A stretch of 64,000 nt of DNA, from the NCBI GenBank assembly GCA_944324345.1, contig CALUVT010000001.1, positions 434,001-498,000 on the forward strand, read 5' to 3'. Origin of the DNA: Candidatus Gastranaerophilales bacterium. Lineage in GTDB: Bacteria; Cyanobacteriota; Vampirovibrionia; Gastranaerophilales; Gastranaerophilaceae. Both the position numbers and the translations under genes were made by a program. Each line of letters opens with the position of its first letter. The first letter of the stretch is position 1. Shown one piece after another: positions 26,330-35,223 of the stretch. Under the pieces are notes generated by a model that was not told where the DNA came from, made no database searches, and saw only the letters and a list, made by a program, of their open reading frames with translations.

Positions 26330-28927
26330 ATGCCAAATTTTGAGAAGTTTACTAATTATTCTCAGGAACTTTTAAATTCTGCAGGTGCAATAATGCAGGA
26401 GCACAAGAATTCGGAGATGCAGCCTGAGCATATAATGCTTGCAATGATAAAGGATAATGGAGCAATAAAAGATTATTTGACTGAATTGAAATTATTAGAA
26501 CAGGGTTTTGTTAACAAAATTGTTTCGATAATAAATTCATTCCCAACAATTTCAGGCCCTCCTTCTGGACAGATTTTTCTTTCAACTCAAACCTATCGGT
26601 TATTAGACCTTGCAGGGCAACAATCAGAGGAATTTAAGGATGAATTTATCAGTGCAGAATCAATATTGCTTGCGATGACGAGATTGGAAAACAGTCCTAT
26701 TCAATTGTTGTTAAAAAATTATAATGTCGATGCAAACAAAATTTTGAATGTAATGAAAAAAATACGAGGTAATAAAAAAGTGGATAATAAAAATGCAGAA
26801 GAAAATATGAAGGCTTTGGAAAAGTATTCAACCGACTTAACTGCCCTGGCAAGAAAAGGAAAGTTAGATCCTGTTATCGGTAGGGATGAGGAAGTTAGGA
26901 GAATTATTCAGGTATTAAACAGAAGAACCAAAAACAACCCTGTATTGATAGGGGAACCAGGTGTTGGTAAAACAGCTATAGTAGAAGGACTTGCTCAACG
27001 TATAGTAAGAGGAGACGTGCCTGAAAGTTTGAAAGATGTAAAGCTTGTTTCTCTTGATATGGGAGCTTTGGTCGCAGGAGCAAAGTACAGAGGCGAATTT
27101 GAAGAACGTTTGAAGGCAGTATTAAAAGAGGTAGAAGATTCAAACGGCGAAATTGTTATGTTTATTGATGAACTTCACACTGTTGTTGGAGCAGGAGCAA
27201 CTGAAGGTTCTATGGATGCAGGAAACCTTTTAAAACCTATGCTTGCTCGTGGAGTATTAAGAACTATTGGTGCTACTACAATAAATGAATACCGAAAATA
27301 TATTGAAAAAGACCCTGCTTTAGAAAGACGTTTTCAACCTGTGTTGGTTGGAGAACCTTCTGTTGAGGATACTATTTCAATTTTGCGTGGGTTAAAAGAA
27401 AAGTATGAGGTGCACCATGGAATTCGAATCTTAGATAGTGCATTAATAGCAGCTGCAAAATTATCTGACAGATATATAACAGACAGATTTCTTCCTGATA
27501 AGGCAATTGATTTAATAGATGAAGCAGCTTCTTCTTTGCGAATAGAAATAGATTCTATGCCTGAAGAGATTGATAAGATGATGCGTCAAAAAATTCAATT
27601 TGAAATAGAACGTGAAGCCTTGAAAAAAGAGGATGATGAAGATGCAAAAGCCAAAGTTGCAGATTTAACAAAACAGATAGAGGAACTTGAAGGCAAAATT
27701 TCAAAACTAAAAGCCCAATGGGAGCAAGAAAAGGCATCTATTACAGGAGAAGCCGGTATAAAAGAAGAAATTGAACAAGTAAAAAATAAAATTGATGAAG
27801 CTGAGCGAAACACAGATTTGCAAACAGCTGCTGAGCTTAAATATGGCAAACTTCTTGAACTTGAGAAACAATTAAAAGCTGTTCAAAATAAAGAAAAATC
27901 AGATAATAAGTTGTTAAAAGAAGAAATAGATGACGAAGATATAGCAAATGTTGTAAGCAAGTGGACAGGTATTCCTGTTAATAAACTTGTTGAAAGTGAA
28001 AAACAAAAGCTCTTGAATATGGAAGAAATACTGCACAAACGTCTTGTTGGACAAGAAGAAGCTGTAGATACAGTTTCTGATGCAATAAGAAGGGCTCGTT
28101 CAGGGTTGAAAGATCCAAAACGTCCGATTGGTACATTTCTATTCTTAGGGCCAACAGGAGTCGGAAAAACTGAGCTTGCAAAGTCTTTGGCAGAATTTAT
28201 GTTTAACGATGAGGATGCACTTATTCGTATTGATATGTCAGAATATATGGAAAAACATAATGTATCAAGACTTGTTGGAGCTCCTCCGGGATATGTCGGA
28301 TATGATGAAGGCGGTCAATTAACTGAAGCTGTTAGACGTAAACCGTATTCTGTTGTTCTTTTCGATGAAATTGAAAAGGCTCATCCGGATGTGTTTAATA
28401 TAATGTTGCAAATTTTTGATGACGGACGTTTAACGGATTCCAAGGGTAGAACTGTTGATTTTAAAAACACGTTGATTATTATGACTTCCAACATCGGAAG
28501 TGATATTATTCTTGAAAATACTTTAAATTCTTTGGGTTCAGGTTCTAATTTCGAAGAAACAAAGGAAAAAGTATTGGAAGTTTTAAGGAGCAGGTTTAAA
28601 CCGGAATTTCTAAACAGAATAGATGAAACAATATTCTTCAGAGCACTGAACATGCGTGACTTAACCCAAATTGTAGATATTCAAATGGATTATTTGAGAA
28701 GATTGTTGAAGGATCAGGAAATCGATTTTGAAATAACTGATGATGCAAAAGAGTTCTTGGCAACCCGCGGATTCAATCCTGTTTACGGGGCTCGTCCGTT
28801 AAAAAGAGTAATTCGACAGTTAATTGAAAACCCGTTATCAAAACAAATCCTTTCACAAAAATTTCTGCGAGGGGATAAGGTTATAATAGACGTCGATAAT
28901 GATGAAATTGTTTTTAAGAAAGCATGA
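26330..28927 (+). CDS. clpB: ATP-dependent chaperone ClpB
   Basis: ClpB rescues aggregated proteins together with DnaK. The product has 865 residues, full length. It has the Clp N repeats (1-150), an AAA+ module 1 with Walker [11 protein letters not shown], Walker [12 protein letters not shown], an M-domain coiled coil (about 400-530, Glu/Lys rich), module 2 with [12 protein letters not shown], the Arg finger LERRFQPV-type in module 1 and [10 protein letters not shown] near the end. AAGGAG lies 9 bases before the ATG. No CIRCE element or HrcA-type repeat is visible upstream. Both strands are terminated just after the stop codon. Confidence 0.95.
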   Translation: MPNFEKFTNYSQELLNSAGAIMQEHKNSEMQPEHIMLAMIKDNGAIKDYLTELKLLEQGFVNKIVSIINSFPTISGPPSGQIFLSTQTYRLLDLAGQQSEEFKDEFISAESILLAMTRLENSPIQLLLKNYNVDANKILNVMKKIRGNKKVDNKNAEENMKALEKYSTDLTALARKGKLDPVIGRDEEVRRIIQVLNRRTKNNPVLIGEPGVGKTAIVEGLAQRIVRGDVPESLKDVKLVSLDMGALVAGAKYRGEFEERLKAVLKEVEDSNGEIVMFIDELHTVVGAGATEGSMDAGNLLKPMLARGVLRTIGATTINEYRKYIEKDPALERRFQPVLVGEPSVEDTISILRGLKEKYEVHHGIRILDSALIAAAKLSDRYITDRFLPDKAIDLIDEAASSLRIEIDSMPEEIDKMMRQKIQFEIEREALKKEDDEDAKAKVADLTKQIEELEGKISKLKAQWEQEKASITGEAGIKEEIEQVKNKIDEAERNTDLQTAAELKYGKLLELEKQLKAVQNKEKSDNKLLKEEIDDEDIANVVSKWTGIPVNKLVESEKQKLLNMEEILHKRLVGQEEAVDTVSDAIRRARSGLKDPKRPIGTFLFLGPTGVGKTELAKSLAEFMFNDEDALIRIDMSEYMEKHNVSRLVGAPPGYVGYDEGGQLTEAVRRKPYSVVLFDEIEKAHPDVFNIMLQIFDDGRLTDSKGRTVDFKNTLIIMTSNIGSDIILENTLNSLGSGSNFEETKEKVLEVLRSRFKPEFLNRIDETIFFRALNMRDLTQIVDIQMDYLRRLLKDQEIDFEITDDAKEFLATRGFNPVYGARPLKRVIRQLIENPLSKQILSQKFLRGDKVIIDVDNDEIVFKKA

Positions 28928-28957
28928 AAAAAGCTCCCGTTAAGGGAGCTTTTTTTA
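28927..28957. terminator. Bidirectional terminator after clpB
   Basis: AAAGCTCCC and GGGAGCTTT, a 9-bp stem with flanking A and T runs; also serves the converging - strand gene at 28968-29810. Confidence 0.9.
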
Positions 28958-28967
28958 GGTCTTTTAA

Positions 28968-29810
28968 TTATTTTGCTGGATAAAGCCAGATATTAAACTC
29001 TATTTTATCCTGCTTAGGGATAATCTCTACCTCTTTCCCTCTGAATAGTACACCACAGTAGTTAAAAACTTGAGCAACTTTTTTACCCTTGTATTTGATA
29101 ATATCAAACCCATTTATTGAAACAGGGCTGTTTATTACAATTTTTTGCCCGTCAATAGTTTTTGTGTAGAATTTTTTAAAATCTATTTGAGCATTATCGT
29201 AAGCCCATCCGTTTTCACTAACGTAGTCCACAAGCCCATATACCGTAGTACCCTTTTTTATATATAATTTTCCGTTTTTGTAAACATCCTTAACTGTTTG
29301 GAATTTAATTTTGTCTCCGACTTCAATTTCATCATAACTTGTTGAGATTTTTTGTGCCGGAGTTATTTTGACAGGGGTATTTTCAGAGTTTATATAATCA
29401 CTGAAAAATACAACCAGTTGAGTCTTTTCGGGCTTTAGTATAACTTCACCGCCTCTTATAACATAAGTGGCAGGAAGAATACCATAATTTGTTACTTCTT
29501 GATATTTTAAGTGTTCATTTCCCTTGATATAAATTTCTCCGTTCAGTTTTTTGTCGGAATTTTTGTACTTAAAATTGTTTATCAATATGGAAGCTTGTTG
29601 CCCTGCAAAACCGTTTGGTGTCAATTCTTTTACAAGCCCTGTAATTATTTCGCCGGTTTTAACATCTTTAAAATCAACGGCATCCCCTTCAAGAAGGTTT
29701 TTATCCGCAGTTGTAATTTTTACGACAGGTGTTATTACAACAGGAACCTCCTCTGCCATAGAAACAAGCCCCGTGAGCAAAATTGAGACTAAAATCAGTT
29801 TCTTTAACAT
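28968..29810 (-). CDS. Exported beta-rich protein of unknown function
   Basis: The product has 280 residues. A Sec signal peptide (MLKKLILVSILLTGLVSMAEE) precedes a mature protein made of short strands with repeated Lys-Gly and Asp-Lys turns. Two half-length segments look alike: one with LEGDAVDFKDVKTGEIITGLVKE and one with EVGDKIKFQTVKDVYKNGKLYI. That suggests tandem SH3-like or copper-amine-type small barrels. No catalytic motif is visible. It overlaps by one base with the M48 lipoprotein gene upstream, so they are translationally coupled and probably work on the envelope together. Confidence 0.6.
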   Translation of the reverse strand: MLKKLILVSILLTGLVSMAEEVPVVITPVVKITTADKNLLEGDAVDFKDVKTGEIITGLVKELTPNGFAGQQASILINNFKYKNSDKKLNGEIYIKGNEHLKYQEVTNYGILPATYVIRGGEVILKPEKTQLVVFFSDYINSENTPVKITPAQKISTSYDEIEVGDKIKFQTVKDVYKNGKLYIKKGTTVYGLVDYVSENGWAYDNAQIDFKKFYTKTIDGQKIVINSPVSINGFDIIKYKGKKVAQVFNYCGVLFRGKEVEIIPKQDKIEFNIWLYPAK

Positions 29811-30520
29811 TATAAATCCCCATTTTCTTGTTGTTTTAACTTACGTTTTTTCTGTTTTTGTTGAAATTCCAAAATATCTTTTCTCATGCTGTACTCAAAG
29901 TTTTTGTACGATGCAGTACGTGTTAAAGGAGAATTTAGATATTGAGGATATTTTACGTAAATGTACTTATACATATCAATTAATCTTTTAGAACCCTTTG
30001 GATGAAGATATGTGCAACCCCAGTCCCATACAGGTTCTCCAAAGATTTTATTCCCCATTGTAATTGCAGCAATTGGGTCATAGCCAGATTTAACCATATA
30101 ATCTATAGCATTTAAATCTGCTTTTTGTTCATATTTTTTAGAATTTGCATTCATTGCCATGTACTTAATCATTCCGCCATAAGCTTCGACAGAATGTGCA
30201 ATCTCATGTGATAAAACATAAGCCAGCTCATCATCATTATCTATATATAAAAACATTCCTGCATATATTGTTACTGTTTTGTCATATAAGTTAGAATTTG
30301 CATTAACCGTTTTTGAACTGCTGTTTACAAAAATTGGAACCCTTTTGGGAATTTTATTGTCAATCATAATTTTTTGACCGACCTTAAGAACTTTTTCTTC
30401 GTCAATTCCCTTTTTTCTCCAGAAATTACTGAAATTTACTCCGTGAATAACTGTAATTTCGTCAGCAAACGAACAACCTCCAATGAGAAGGATGCCTAAT
30501 AAAATCAAAATCTTTTTCAT
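29810..30520 (-). CDS. M48-type zinc metalloprotease, lipoprotein
   Basis: The product has 236 residues. A lipoprotein signal (MKKILILLGILLIGGC, Cys16 as the modified residue) places it in the envelope. The zinc-binding motif is H105-E106-I-A-H109 (VLSHEIAHSVEAYGG), with E131 in KYEQKADLNAIDYM as the third ligand; the E-x3-D pattern fits M48 proteases. It starts with LIP-like segments and a helical C-terminal part that is basic. BepA/LoiP-like proteases of this family remove faulty outer-membrane proteins; that role is inference. Coupled to the exported protein gene that follows. Confidence 0.8.
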   Translation of the reverse strand: MKKILILLGILLIGGCSFADEITVIHGVNFSNFWRKKGIDEEKVLKVGQKIMIDNKIPKRVPIFVNSSSKTVNANSNLYDKTVTIYAGMFLYIDNDDELAYVLSHEIAHSVEAYGGMIKYMAMNANSKKYEQKADLNAIDYMVKSGYDPIAAITMGNKIFGEPVWDWGCTYLHPKGSKRLIDMYKYIYVKYPQYLNSPLTRTASYKNFEYSMRKDILEFQQKQKKRKLKQQENGDL

Positions 30521-30672
30521 AATACTTCCTCTTAATCAATATCCCAGTTTATGGTACTATACAGTTTTGCAATTTGCAAGTTTAATGTAAAACTTTTATA
30601 AGGATATGTAAATTTGAATGTTTCAATGTTATAATACTTTTATTCGGATAAATAATTATTGAGAGGAAATAT

Positions 30673-32517
30673 ATGTGCGGAATAGTAGGATATGTAGGAA
30701 ATAAATCAGTTGTTGATATTTTGCTCGACGGTTTAGAGCAGTTGGAATACAGGGGATATGATTCTTCTGGAATTGCTGTTATGTGCGAAAATGAAATAAA
30801 GGTTTATAAGGCGATTGGGAAACTCCAAAATTTGCGTGATGAACTTCGCGGTCATGAGCATGAATACAACAGCTCAACTATGGGAATCGGACACATTAGA
30901 TGGGCAACGCACGGAGCTCCTACACTATTGAATGCACATCCGCAAACTTGCAATTGCGGAAATTTGGTTGTAGTTCACAATGGTATAATTGAGAATTACA
31001 AAGAGCTTAGAGATGAATTGTCAAAATTAGGTTGTGTATTTAAGTCCCAAACAGATACGGAAGCTGTAGCTCATTTGGTTGCACGTAAGTATTTCGAATG
31101 CAAAGATTTAACAGAAGCTGTAAGGCTTGCATCTCAAGAAATAGAAGGGGCTTATGCTCTTTGTGTAATGCACAATGACTGTAAAGATAAACTTGTTATC
31201 ACAAAAAGGAATGCTCCGCTTCTTATTGGTGTTGGAGAAGGCGAATACTTTGCTGCATCAGATGTTCCGGCAATAATTAAACATACTAAAAAAGCGGTTT
31301 ATCTTGCAGATAATCAAATTGCAACTTTAACATCAAATTCAATGCAGATTATTGATGAAGAAGGAGCAAAAGTTGAACCAAAAATTGAACTTTTACCTTG
31401 GGAACCTGTAGCATTGAGTAAAATGGGTTACAAGCATTTTATGCTCAAAGAAATTCATGAACAGCCAGATGTAATCAGAAATATATTGGTAGGCAGACTT
31501 CATGCTCCCGATGAACATATTATATTGAATGAAGTTAAATTAGACAAGGAAACTTTGAAAAAGTTAAACAGAATTCAAATTATCGCTTGTGGAACATCCC
31601 TGCATGCCGCAATGATAGGCAAATATATTATAGAAAGTTTTTGCGGGATTGCTGTTGATGTTGAAGCATCAAGTGAATATATATATAGAAAAACGGTAAC
31701 TGATGAACATACTCTTGTTATAGGTGTTTCGCAGTCCGGAGAAACTGCAGACACTTTAACGGCAATAAAGCAGGCTAAGGCTAAAGGTTCTCATATTTTA
31801 ATAATTACAAACAGACCTGATAGTTCTATGGCTCGTGAAGCTGACAGTTTAATCCCTGTTAATGCTGGTATTGAAGTTTCTGTTGCAGCTACAAAATCTT
31901 ATATCGCACAATTGATGGCATTTTATTTGTTGGCCTTGTATATGTCTGAAATTAAAGATAGCATAGCAGCATCTACATTGACTTCATTGAAAGCCGAATT
32001 GATGGTTTTACCTCAAAAAATTGAACAAATTCTTGCACGTAAAGATGACATTCAAAAAGTTGCAAGAGCTTATGCAAACACTAAAGATTTTATCTACATT
32101 GCGAGAGGTATAAATTTCCCAACAGCATTAGAAGGTGCTTTAAAGCTTAAGGAAATCAGTTACATAAACGCAACAGGTTATCCTGCAGGGGAATTAAAAC
32201 ACGGGCCTATTGCAATGCTGGATGAAACTATGCCTGTAATGTCAATTTTGATGAATGGTTCGGTTTATGACAAATTGTTGTCGAATAGCGAAGAGGCAAA
32301 AGCCAGAAATGCAAGAATGGTCGCTTTGACTAATTCAAAAGATGAAAAGCTTAACGATTTGTTTGAACATATAATCCATGTTCCTGATGTTCAGGAATTA
32401 TTCTCCCCAATTATTGCAATTATACCGTTGCAATTAATGGCATATTATATAGCAGAATTCCTGGGCAAAGATGTCGACCAGCCAAGAAACCTTGCAAAAT
32501 CAGTAACAGTAGAATAA
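30673..32517 (+). CDS. glmS: Glutamine--fructose-6-phosphate aminotransferase
   Basis: GlmS makes glucosamine 6-phosphate, the first step to UDP-GlcNAc for peptidoglycan and lipid A. The product has 614 residues. The N-terminal glutaminase starts M-Cys2-GIVGYVG (Cys2 is the nucleophile after Met removal), with RWATHGAP and HNGIIENYKELRD. Two SIS isomerase domains follow (GTSLHAAMIGKYIIESF and ATKSYIAQL) and the end is KSVTVE, the family terminus. GAGAGGAA precedes the ATG. A tRNA-Thr gene lies 19 bases downstream, probably in the same transcript. No ribozyme is seen in the leader. Confidence 0.96.
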   Translation: MCGIVGYVGNKSVVDILLDGLEQLEYRGYDSSGIAVMCENEIKVYKAIGKLQNLRDELRGHEHEYNSSTMGIGHIRWATHGAPTLLNAHPQTCNCGNLVVVHNGIIENYKELRDELSKLGCVFKSQTDTEAVAHLVARKYFECKDLTEAVRLASQEIEGAYALCVMHNDCKDKLVITKRNAPLLIGVGEGEYFAASDVPAIIKHTKKAVYLADNQIATLTSNSMQIIDEEGAKVEPKIELLPWEPVALSKMGYKHFMLKEIHEQPDVIRNILVGRLHAPDEHIILNEVKLDKETLKKLNRIQIIACGTSLHAAMIGKYIIESFCGIAVDVEASSEYIYRKTVTDEHTLVIGVSQSGETADTLTAIKQAKAKGSHILIITNRPDSSMAREADSLIPVNAGIEVSVAATKSYIAQLMAFYLLALYMSEIKDSIAASTLTSLKAELMVLPQKIEQILARKDDIQKVARAYANTKDFIYIARGINFPTALEGALKLKEISYINATGYPAGELKHGPIAMLDETMPVMSILMNGSVYDKLLSNSEEAKARNARMVALTNSKDEKLNDLFEHIIHVPDVQELFSPIIAIIPLQLMAYYIAEFLGKDVDQPRNLAKSVTVE

Positions 32518-32536
32518 AAATTTCAAAATATAAAAA

Positions 32537-32609
32537 GCCGATATAGCTCAGTTGGTAGAGCAACTCATTCGTAATGAGTAGGTCTGGAGTTCGAGCCTCC
32601 ATATCGGCT
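32537..32609 (+). tRNA. tRNA-Thr (CGT)
   Basis: A 73-base cloverleaf with acceptor GCCGATA/TATCGGC, D arm GCTC/GAGC, anticodon stem ACTCA/TGAGT around loop TTCGTAA, and T arm TGGAG/CTCCA. The anticodon CGT reads ACG. No CCA end is encoded. A run of T follows directly. Confidence 0.95.
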
Positions 32610-32652
32610 TTTTTGTGTCAAATTATATTTGTAAAATAATGAAAATTTTATT

Positions 32653-33339
32653 TTACCAAGGGTAATAGTCTTTTATTTCCCAGCCGTCCATCTCTATTAT
32701 TGCCCCACAGTATTGTCCGGTTCCGCCTGTTTTATTACAATTCCTGTCTAATATCTGTTGTCTGCTGTAGTTATTGTAGTTATACATCTGGAGTTTATAA
32801 AAATTATTTTCTTCGTTGTTGTATCCATAAGTTGCGACAAAAATATCTCGTCCAATTATATTTTTTCCACTGATACCATTGACATCAATATTCACTAGAA
32901 AAACTCTTCTCTCTGGAGCATCATAATAAGAAATTCCATAAATATACCCTTGAGGCACTTGAAAAAAATAATAACCTGAAGTGGTATCCGACCCATCCAT
33001 AAGTTTTGGTGGATTTTTGTAGCCTGCTTTAGACCAGTCACCGAATTTTTTAATATTTGTATCTTTAAAAAACGGAATAATATATTTATCTGCAAATTCT
33101 TCTGGGCTTATACTCCCTTTTACAAAGCAGTCCCAGGTTTCCATATCGCCGTATTCCACTTGTGCAAGGGAAGCTGTTTGTTGCAAAAGGTTGTATGCTT
33201 GTTGAAGTCGTTTTGCGGTTTCTTTTTTCTGGTAATTTGTTATTAATGCAGGCATTGTAATTGCTGCCACGATACCAATAATTCCCAGCGTAATTAAAAC
33301 TTCAGCCAGAGTGAAAGCTTTTATTTTGTGATTTTGCAT
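32653..33339 (-). CDS. Prepilin-like protein 3
   Basis: The product has 228 residues. The leader MQNHKIKA precedes FTLAEVLITLGIIGIVAAI, so the cleavage site has Ala in place of the usual Gly before Phe, which is tolerated by some prepilin peptidases. A soluble domain with GYYFFQVPQGYIYGISYYD, a GRDIFVATYG stretch and a C-terminal CGAIIEMDGWEIKDYYPW matches prepilin 1. The ATG lacks a Shine-Dalgarno sequence; TATAAT ends 6 bases before it. The only good ribosome site belongs to the C10 leader 110 bases upstream. It could be a minor pilin of the same system. Confidence 0.85.
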   Translation of the reverse strand: MQNHKIKAFTLAEVLITLGIIGIVAAITMPALITNYQKKETAKRLQQAYNLLQQTASLAQVEYGDMETWDCFVKGSISPEEFADKYIIPFFKDTNIKKFGDWSKAGYKNPPKLMDGSDTTSGYYFFQVPQGYIYGISYYDAPERRVFLVNIDVNGISGKNIIGRDIFVATYGYNNEENNFYKLQMYNYNNYSRQQILDRNCNKTGGTGQYCGAIIEMDGWEIKDYYPW

Positions 33340-33395
33340 ATCATAATTATAATTGATAATTTCTTTTTTGTAAATATAGAAAGGTGAAAACCCCT

Positions 33396-33449
33396 TTATT
33401 TTAAGGTTTTCGGGGGGGGGGCAATTTCAAAGCTTCTTTTCCATACCAT
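33396..33449 (-). CDS. Leader reading frame 3 with C10 tract, upstream of prepilin 3
   Basis: A 17-codon frame, MVWKRSFEIAPPPKTLK, begins at 33449, 7 bases after GGAGG (complement of 33457-33461). It stops at the observed ten C. With 11 C (or 8) it would read ...APPPENLKIKGFSPFYIYKK and run without a stop into the prepilin ATG at 33339, adding 37 residues. Its sequence is unrelated to leaders 1 and 2, and its tract is C, not G, on the coding strand, so it supports the same logic independently. Confidence 0.6.
   Translation of the reverse strand: MVWKRSFEIAPPPKTLK
33412..33421 (-). repeat. Homopolymer tract C10 on the coding strand (candidate slippage site 3)
   Basis: Ten C on the - strand (ten G on the + strand). 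On the + strand the flanks are again TTC and CA as at the other two tracts, but the orientation relative to the gene is reversed. Confidence 0.85.
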
Positions 33450-33477
33450 ACGCAATCCTCCAAATTTTCTTTATTTT

Positions 33478-33506
33478 ATTATCTATATAATTTTACATTT
33501 TGTCAA
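33478..33506 (-). promoter_or_regulatory. Promoter of the prepilin 3 leader
   Basis: On the - strand: consensus TTGACA (33506-33501), a 17-base spacer and GATAAT (33483-33478). A start near 33471 gives a 20-base leader before the ATG at 33449. Confidence 0.8.
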
Positions 33507-33525
33507 TTTGTTATATTATTTAGGT

Positions 33526-33684
33526 ATGGTAGTTTCAGAAGTTTTAAAGTTTGACAGGATAAATAATTTTGATAACCTTTATATTGAAAAACAGTTTACA
33601 AAATTAGGGATTATCCCAGTTCGTTGGGCAATTGTAGATATTGATGATTTATATATATTTGTTAGTGTTTCTTATGAAAAATAA
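33526..33684 (+). CDS. Small protein of 52 residues, unknown function
   Basis: The product begins MVVSEVLKFDRINNF and ends FVSVSYEK; it has one aromatic-hydrophobic stretch (RWAIVDIDDLYIFVSVSY) and is otherwise charged. TTTACA, 16 bases, then TATTAT (33493-33519) ends 6 bases before the ATG, suggesting a leaderless mRNA. It is divergent from the prepilin 3 promoter, with the two promoters overlapping. Because it is short, a chance frame cannot be excluded, though the codon pattern is clean and the promoter well placed. Confidence 0.4.
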   Translation: MVVSEVLKFDRINNFDNLYIEKQFTKLGIIPVRWAIVDIDDLYIFVSVSYEK

Positions 33685-33751
33685 TTAATATATATTCATA
33701 CAATATTTGCTTTTCAATATTTTTGGTTGTACACTGTTTCTTAATGACATT

Positions 33752-33809
33752 GCCGGGTCGGAATTAAAAACCTTACCGGCGGGTTGACGGTGATAAGGTT
33801 CGCCGGACC
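33752..33809 (+). promoter_or_regulatory. Structured leader of metK, candidate SAM-responsive element
   Basis: A GC-rich island in an AT-rich leader ends 27 bases before metK. AACCTTA (33769-33775) pairs with TAAGGTT (33794-33800), CCGGCG (33776-33781) with CGCCGG (33801-33806), and GCCGG (33752-33756) with CCGGC (33776-33780); GGTC (33756-33759) also pairs with GACC (33806-33809). The helices compete, as expected of a switch. The first two cross like a pseudoknot but with no linker bases, so full coexistence is unlikely. No established SAM riboswitch class was recognised. Confidence 0.5.
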
Positions 33810-33835
33810 AAAATACAAATTAAGGAGAATGTAAA

Positions 33836-35110
33836 ATGACACCAAAAAACTTTTTATTTACTTCCGAATCTGTTACGGAAGGACACCCCGACAAGGTTTG
33901 CGATCAGATTTCTGATGCAATTCTGGATGAATTTTTAACAAAATACCCTCAAGCTCGTGTCGCTGCAGAAACTACTGTTACTACAGGCATGGCACTTGTT
34001 TGTGGCGAAATTACAGCTGATTGTTATGTTGATATTCCGTCAGTTGTTAGAAGTACAATTAAAAATATAGGATATTCAGGTGCTTCTGGTGGAGGGTTTG
34101 ATGCTGATACTTGTGCGGTTTTGACAAGTATTGATGAGCAATCTTGTGACATCGCAGGCGGTGTAAATAAAGCTTTTGAAACGAGAGATGACAACGCTGA
34201 TACATCTAATTCTGAAACAGAAAATATAGGTGCCGGTGATCAAGGAATTATGTTTGGTTTCGCTTGTAATGAGACTCCTGAATTGATGCCTTTGCCTATC
34301 AGCTTAGCTCATAAGTTGTCATATAGATTGGCTCAGGTTAGAAAACAAGGAATTTTAAATTACCTCAGACCGGATGGAAAATCTCAGGTGACTGTTGAAT
34401 ATGTTAATGGTAAACCTTCAAGAATCCACACGGTTTTGATATCAACTCAACATGATCCGGAAATTAATGGTGAATCTGATAACCATAAAGTTCAAGAAAT
34501 CATAAAAAGAGATATTACAGCTTATGTAATTGATGAAGTATTTGCTCATGAAGCAATAAAACTTGATAGCGAAACAAAAATTCTTGTAAATCCTTCAGGA
34601 AGATTTGTTGTTGGAGGCCCTCAAGGTGATGCAGGTTTGACAGGCCGTAAGATTATTGTTGATACATACGGCGGTTATTCAAGACATGGCGGTGGAGCTT
34701 TCTCCGGAAAAGATCCTACAAAAGTTGACAGATCCGCTGCTTATGCTGCTAGATGGGTTGCCAAAAATATTGTTGCCGCAGGTTTAGCAGAAAAATGCGA
34801 AATTGAACTTGCTTATGCAATTGGTGTTGCAGAACCTATTTCAATTATGGTTGATACTTTTGGTACAGGTAAGATTTCAGATGATGAAATTTCTGCTTTG
34901 GTATCAAAAAACTTTGACTTAAGACCGGCATCAATCATTAGTCAGTTTGATCTTCGCGGATTGCCTGCTAAAAATGGCGGTAAGTTCTACCAGTTGCTTG
35001 CAGCTTATGGTCATATGGGAAGATCAGATATTGATGTTCCTTGGGAAAGAACCGATAAAGCTGATGCTTTAAAATCTCAGCTTTGCGGTTGCTGTTCATC
35101 CTGCAAGTAA
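33836..35110 (+). CDS. metK: S-adenosylmethionine synthetase
   Basis: MetK makes S-adenosylmethionine from methionine and ATP. The product has 424 residues, longer than the usual 385-400. All hallmarks are there: [20 protein letters not shown] at the start, [21 protein letters not shown], and [33 protein letters not shown] lies 9 bases before the ATG, just after a structured RNA leader. The extra C-terminal part ends [11 protein letters not shown], a cluster of four Cys after the normal family end (WE.TDKA..L); this could be a metal site or a redox tail. It is not a frameshift, since the stem of a terminator follows the stop. Confidence 0.95.
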   Translation: MTPKNFLFTSESVTEGHPDKVCDQISDAILDEFLTKYPQARVAAETTVTTGMALVCGEITADCYVDIPSVVRSTIKNIGYSGASGGGFDADTCAVLTSIDEQSCDIAGGVNKAFETRDDNADTSNSETENIGAGDQGIMFGFACNETPELMPLPISLAHKLSYRLAQVRKQGILNYLRPDGKSQVTVEYVNGKPSRIHTVLISTQHDPEINGESDNHKVQEIIKRDITAYVIDEVFAHEAIKLDSETKILVNPSGRFVVGGPQGDAGLTGRKIIVDTYGGYSRHGGGAFSGKDPTKVDRSAAYAARWVAKNIVAAGLAEKCEIELAYAIGVAEPISIMVDTFGTGKISDDEISALVSKNFDLRPASIISQFDLRGLPAKNGGKFYQLLAAYGHMGRSDIDVPWERTDKADALKSQLCGCCSSCK

Positions 35111-35122
35111 ACAAGTTATTTT

Positions 35123-35161
35123 AAAATACCGGCAAGCTTTAAAAGTTGGCCGGTATTTTTT
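35123..35161 (+). terminator. Terminator after metK
   Basis: AATACCGGC and GCCGGTATT form a 9-bp stem with a 14-base loop, followed by T residues, 15 bases after the stop. Confidence 0.9.
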
Positions 35162-35223
35162 CCGCAAAAAATATTTTCTTTAAATTTTAGTAATATTGTA
35201 AATAATTCATAAGGAGAAAATTT

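Noticed and set aside
32420-32602. Frame of 60 codons on the - strand starting MEARTPDLLI
   Set aside because: It is antisense to the end of glmS and the tRNA-Thr gene; translated antisense tRNA commonly gives such frames.
8280-33421. Sequencing or assembly error as the reason for the three ten-base homopolymers being out of frame
   Set aside because: Not fully rejected: single-base errors in G runs are possible, but three tracts with the same length, good leaders and prepilin linkage make a pure artefact less likely. Raw reads would decide.
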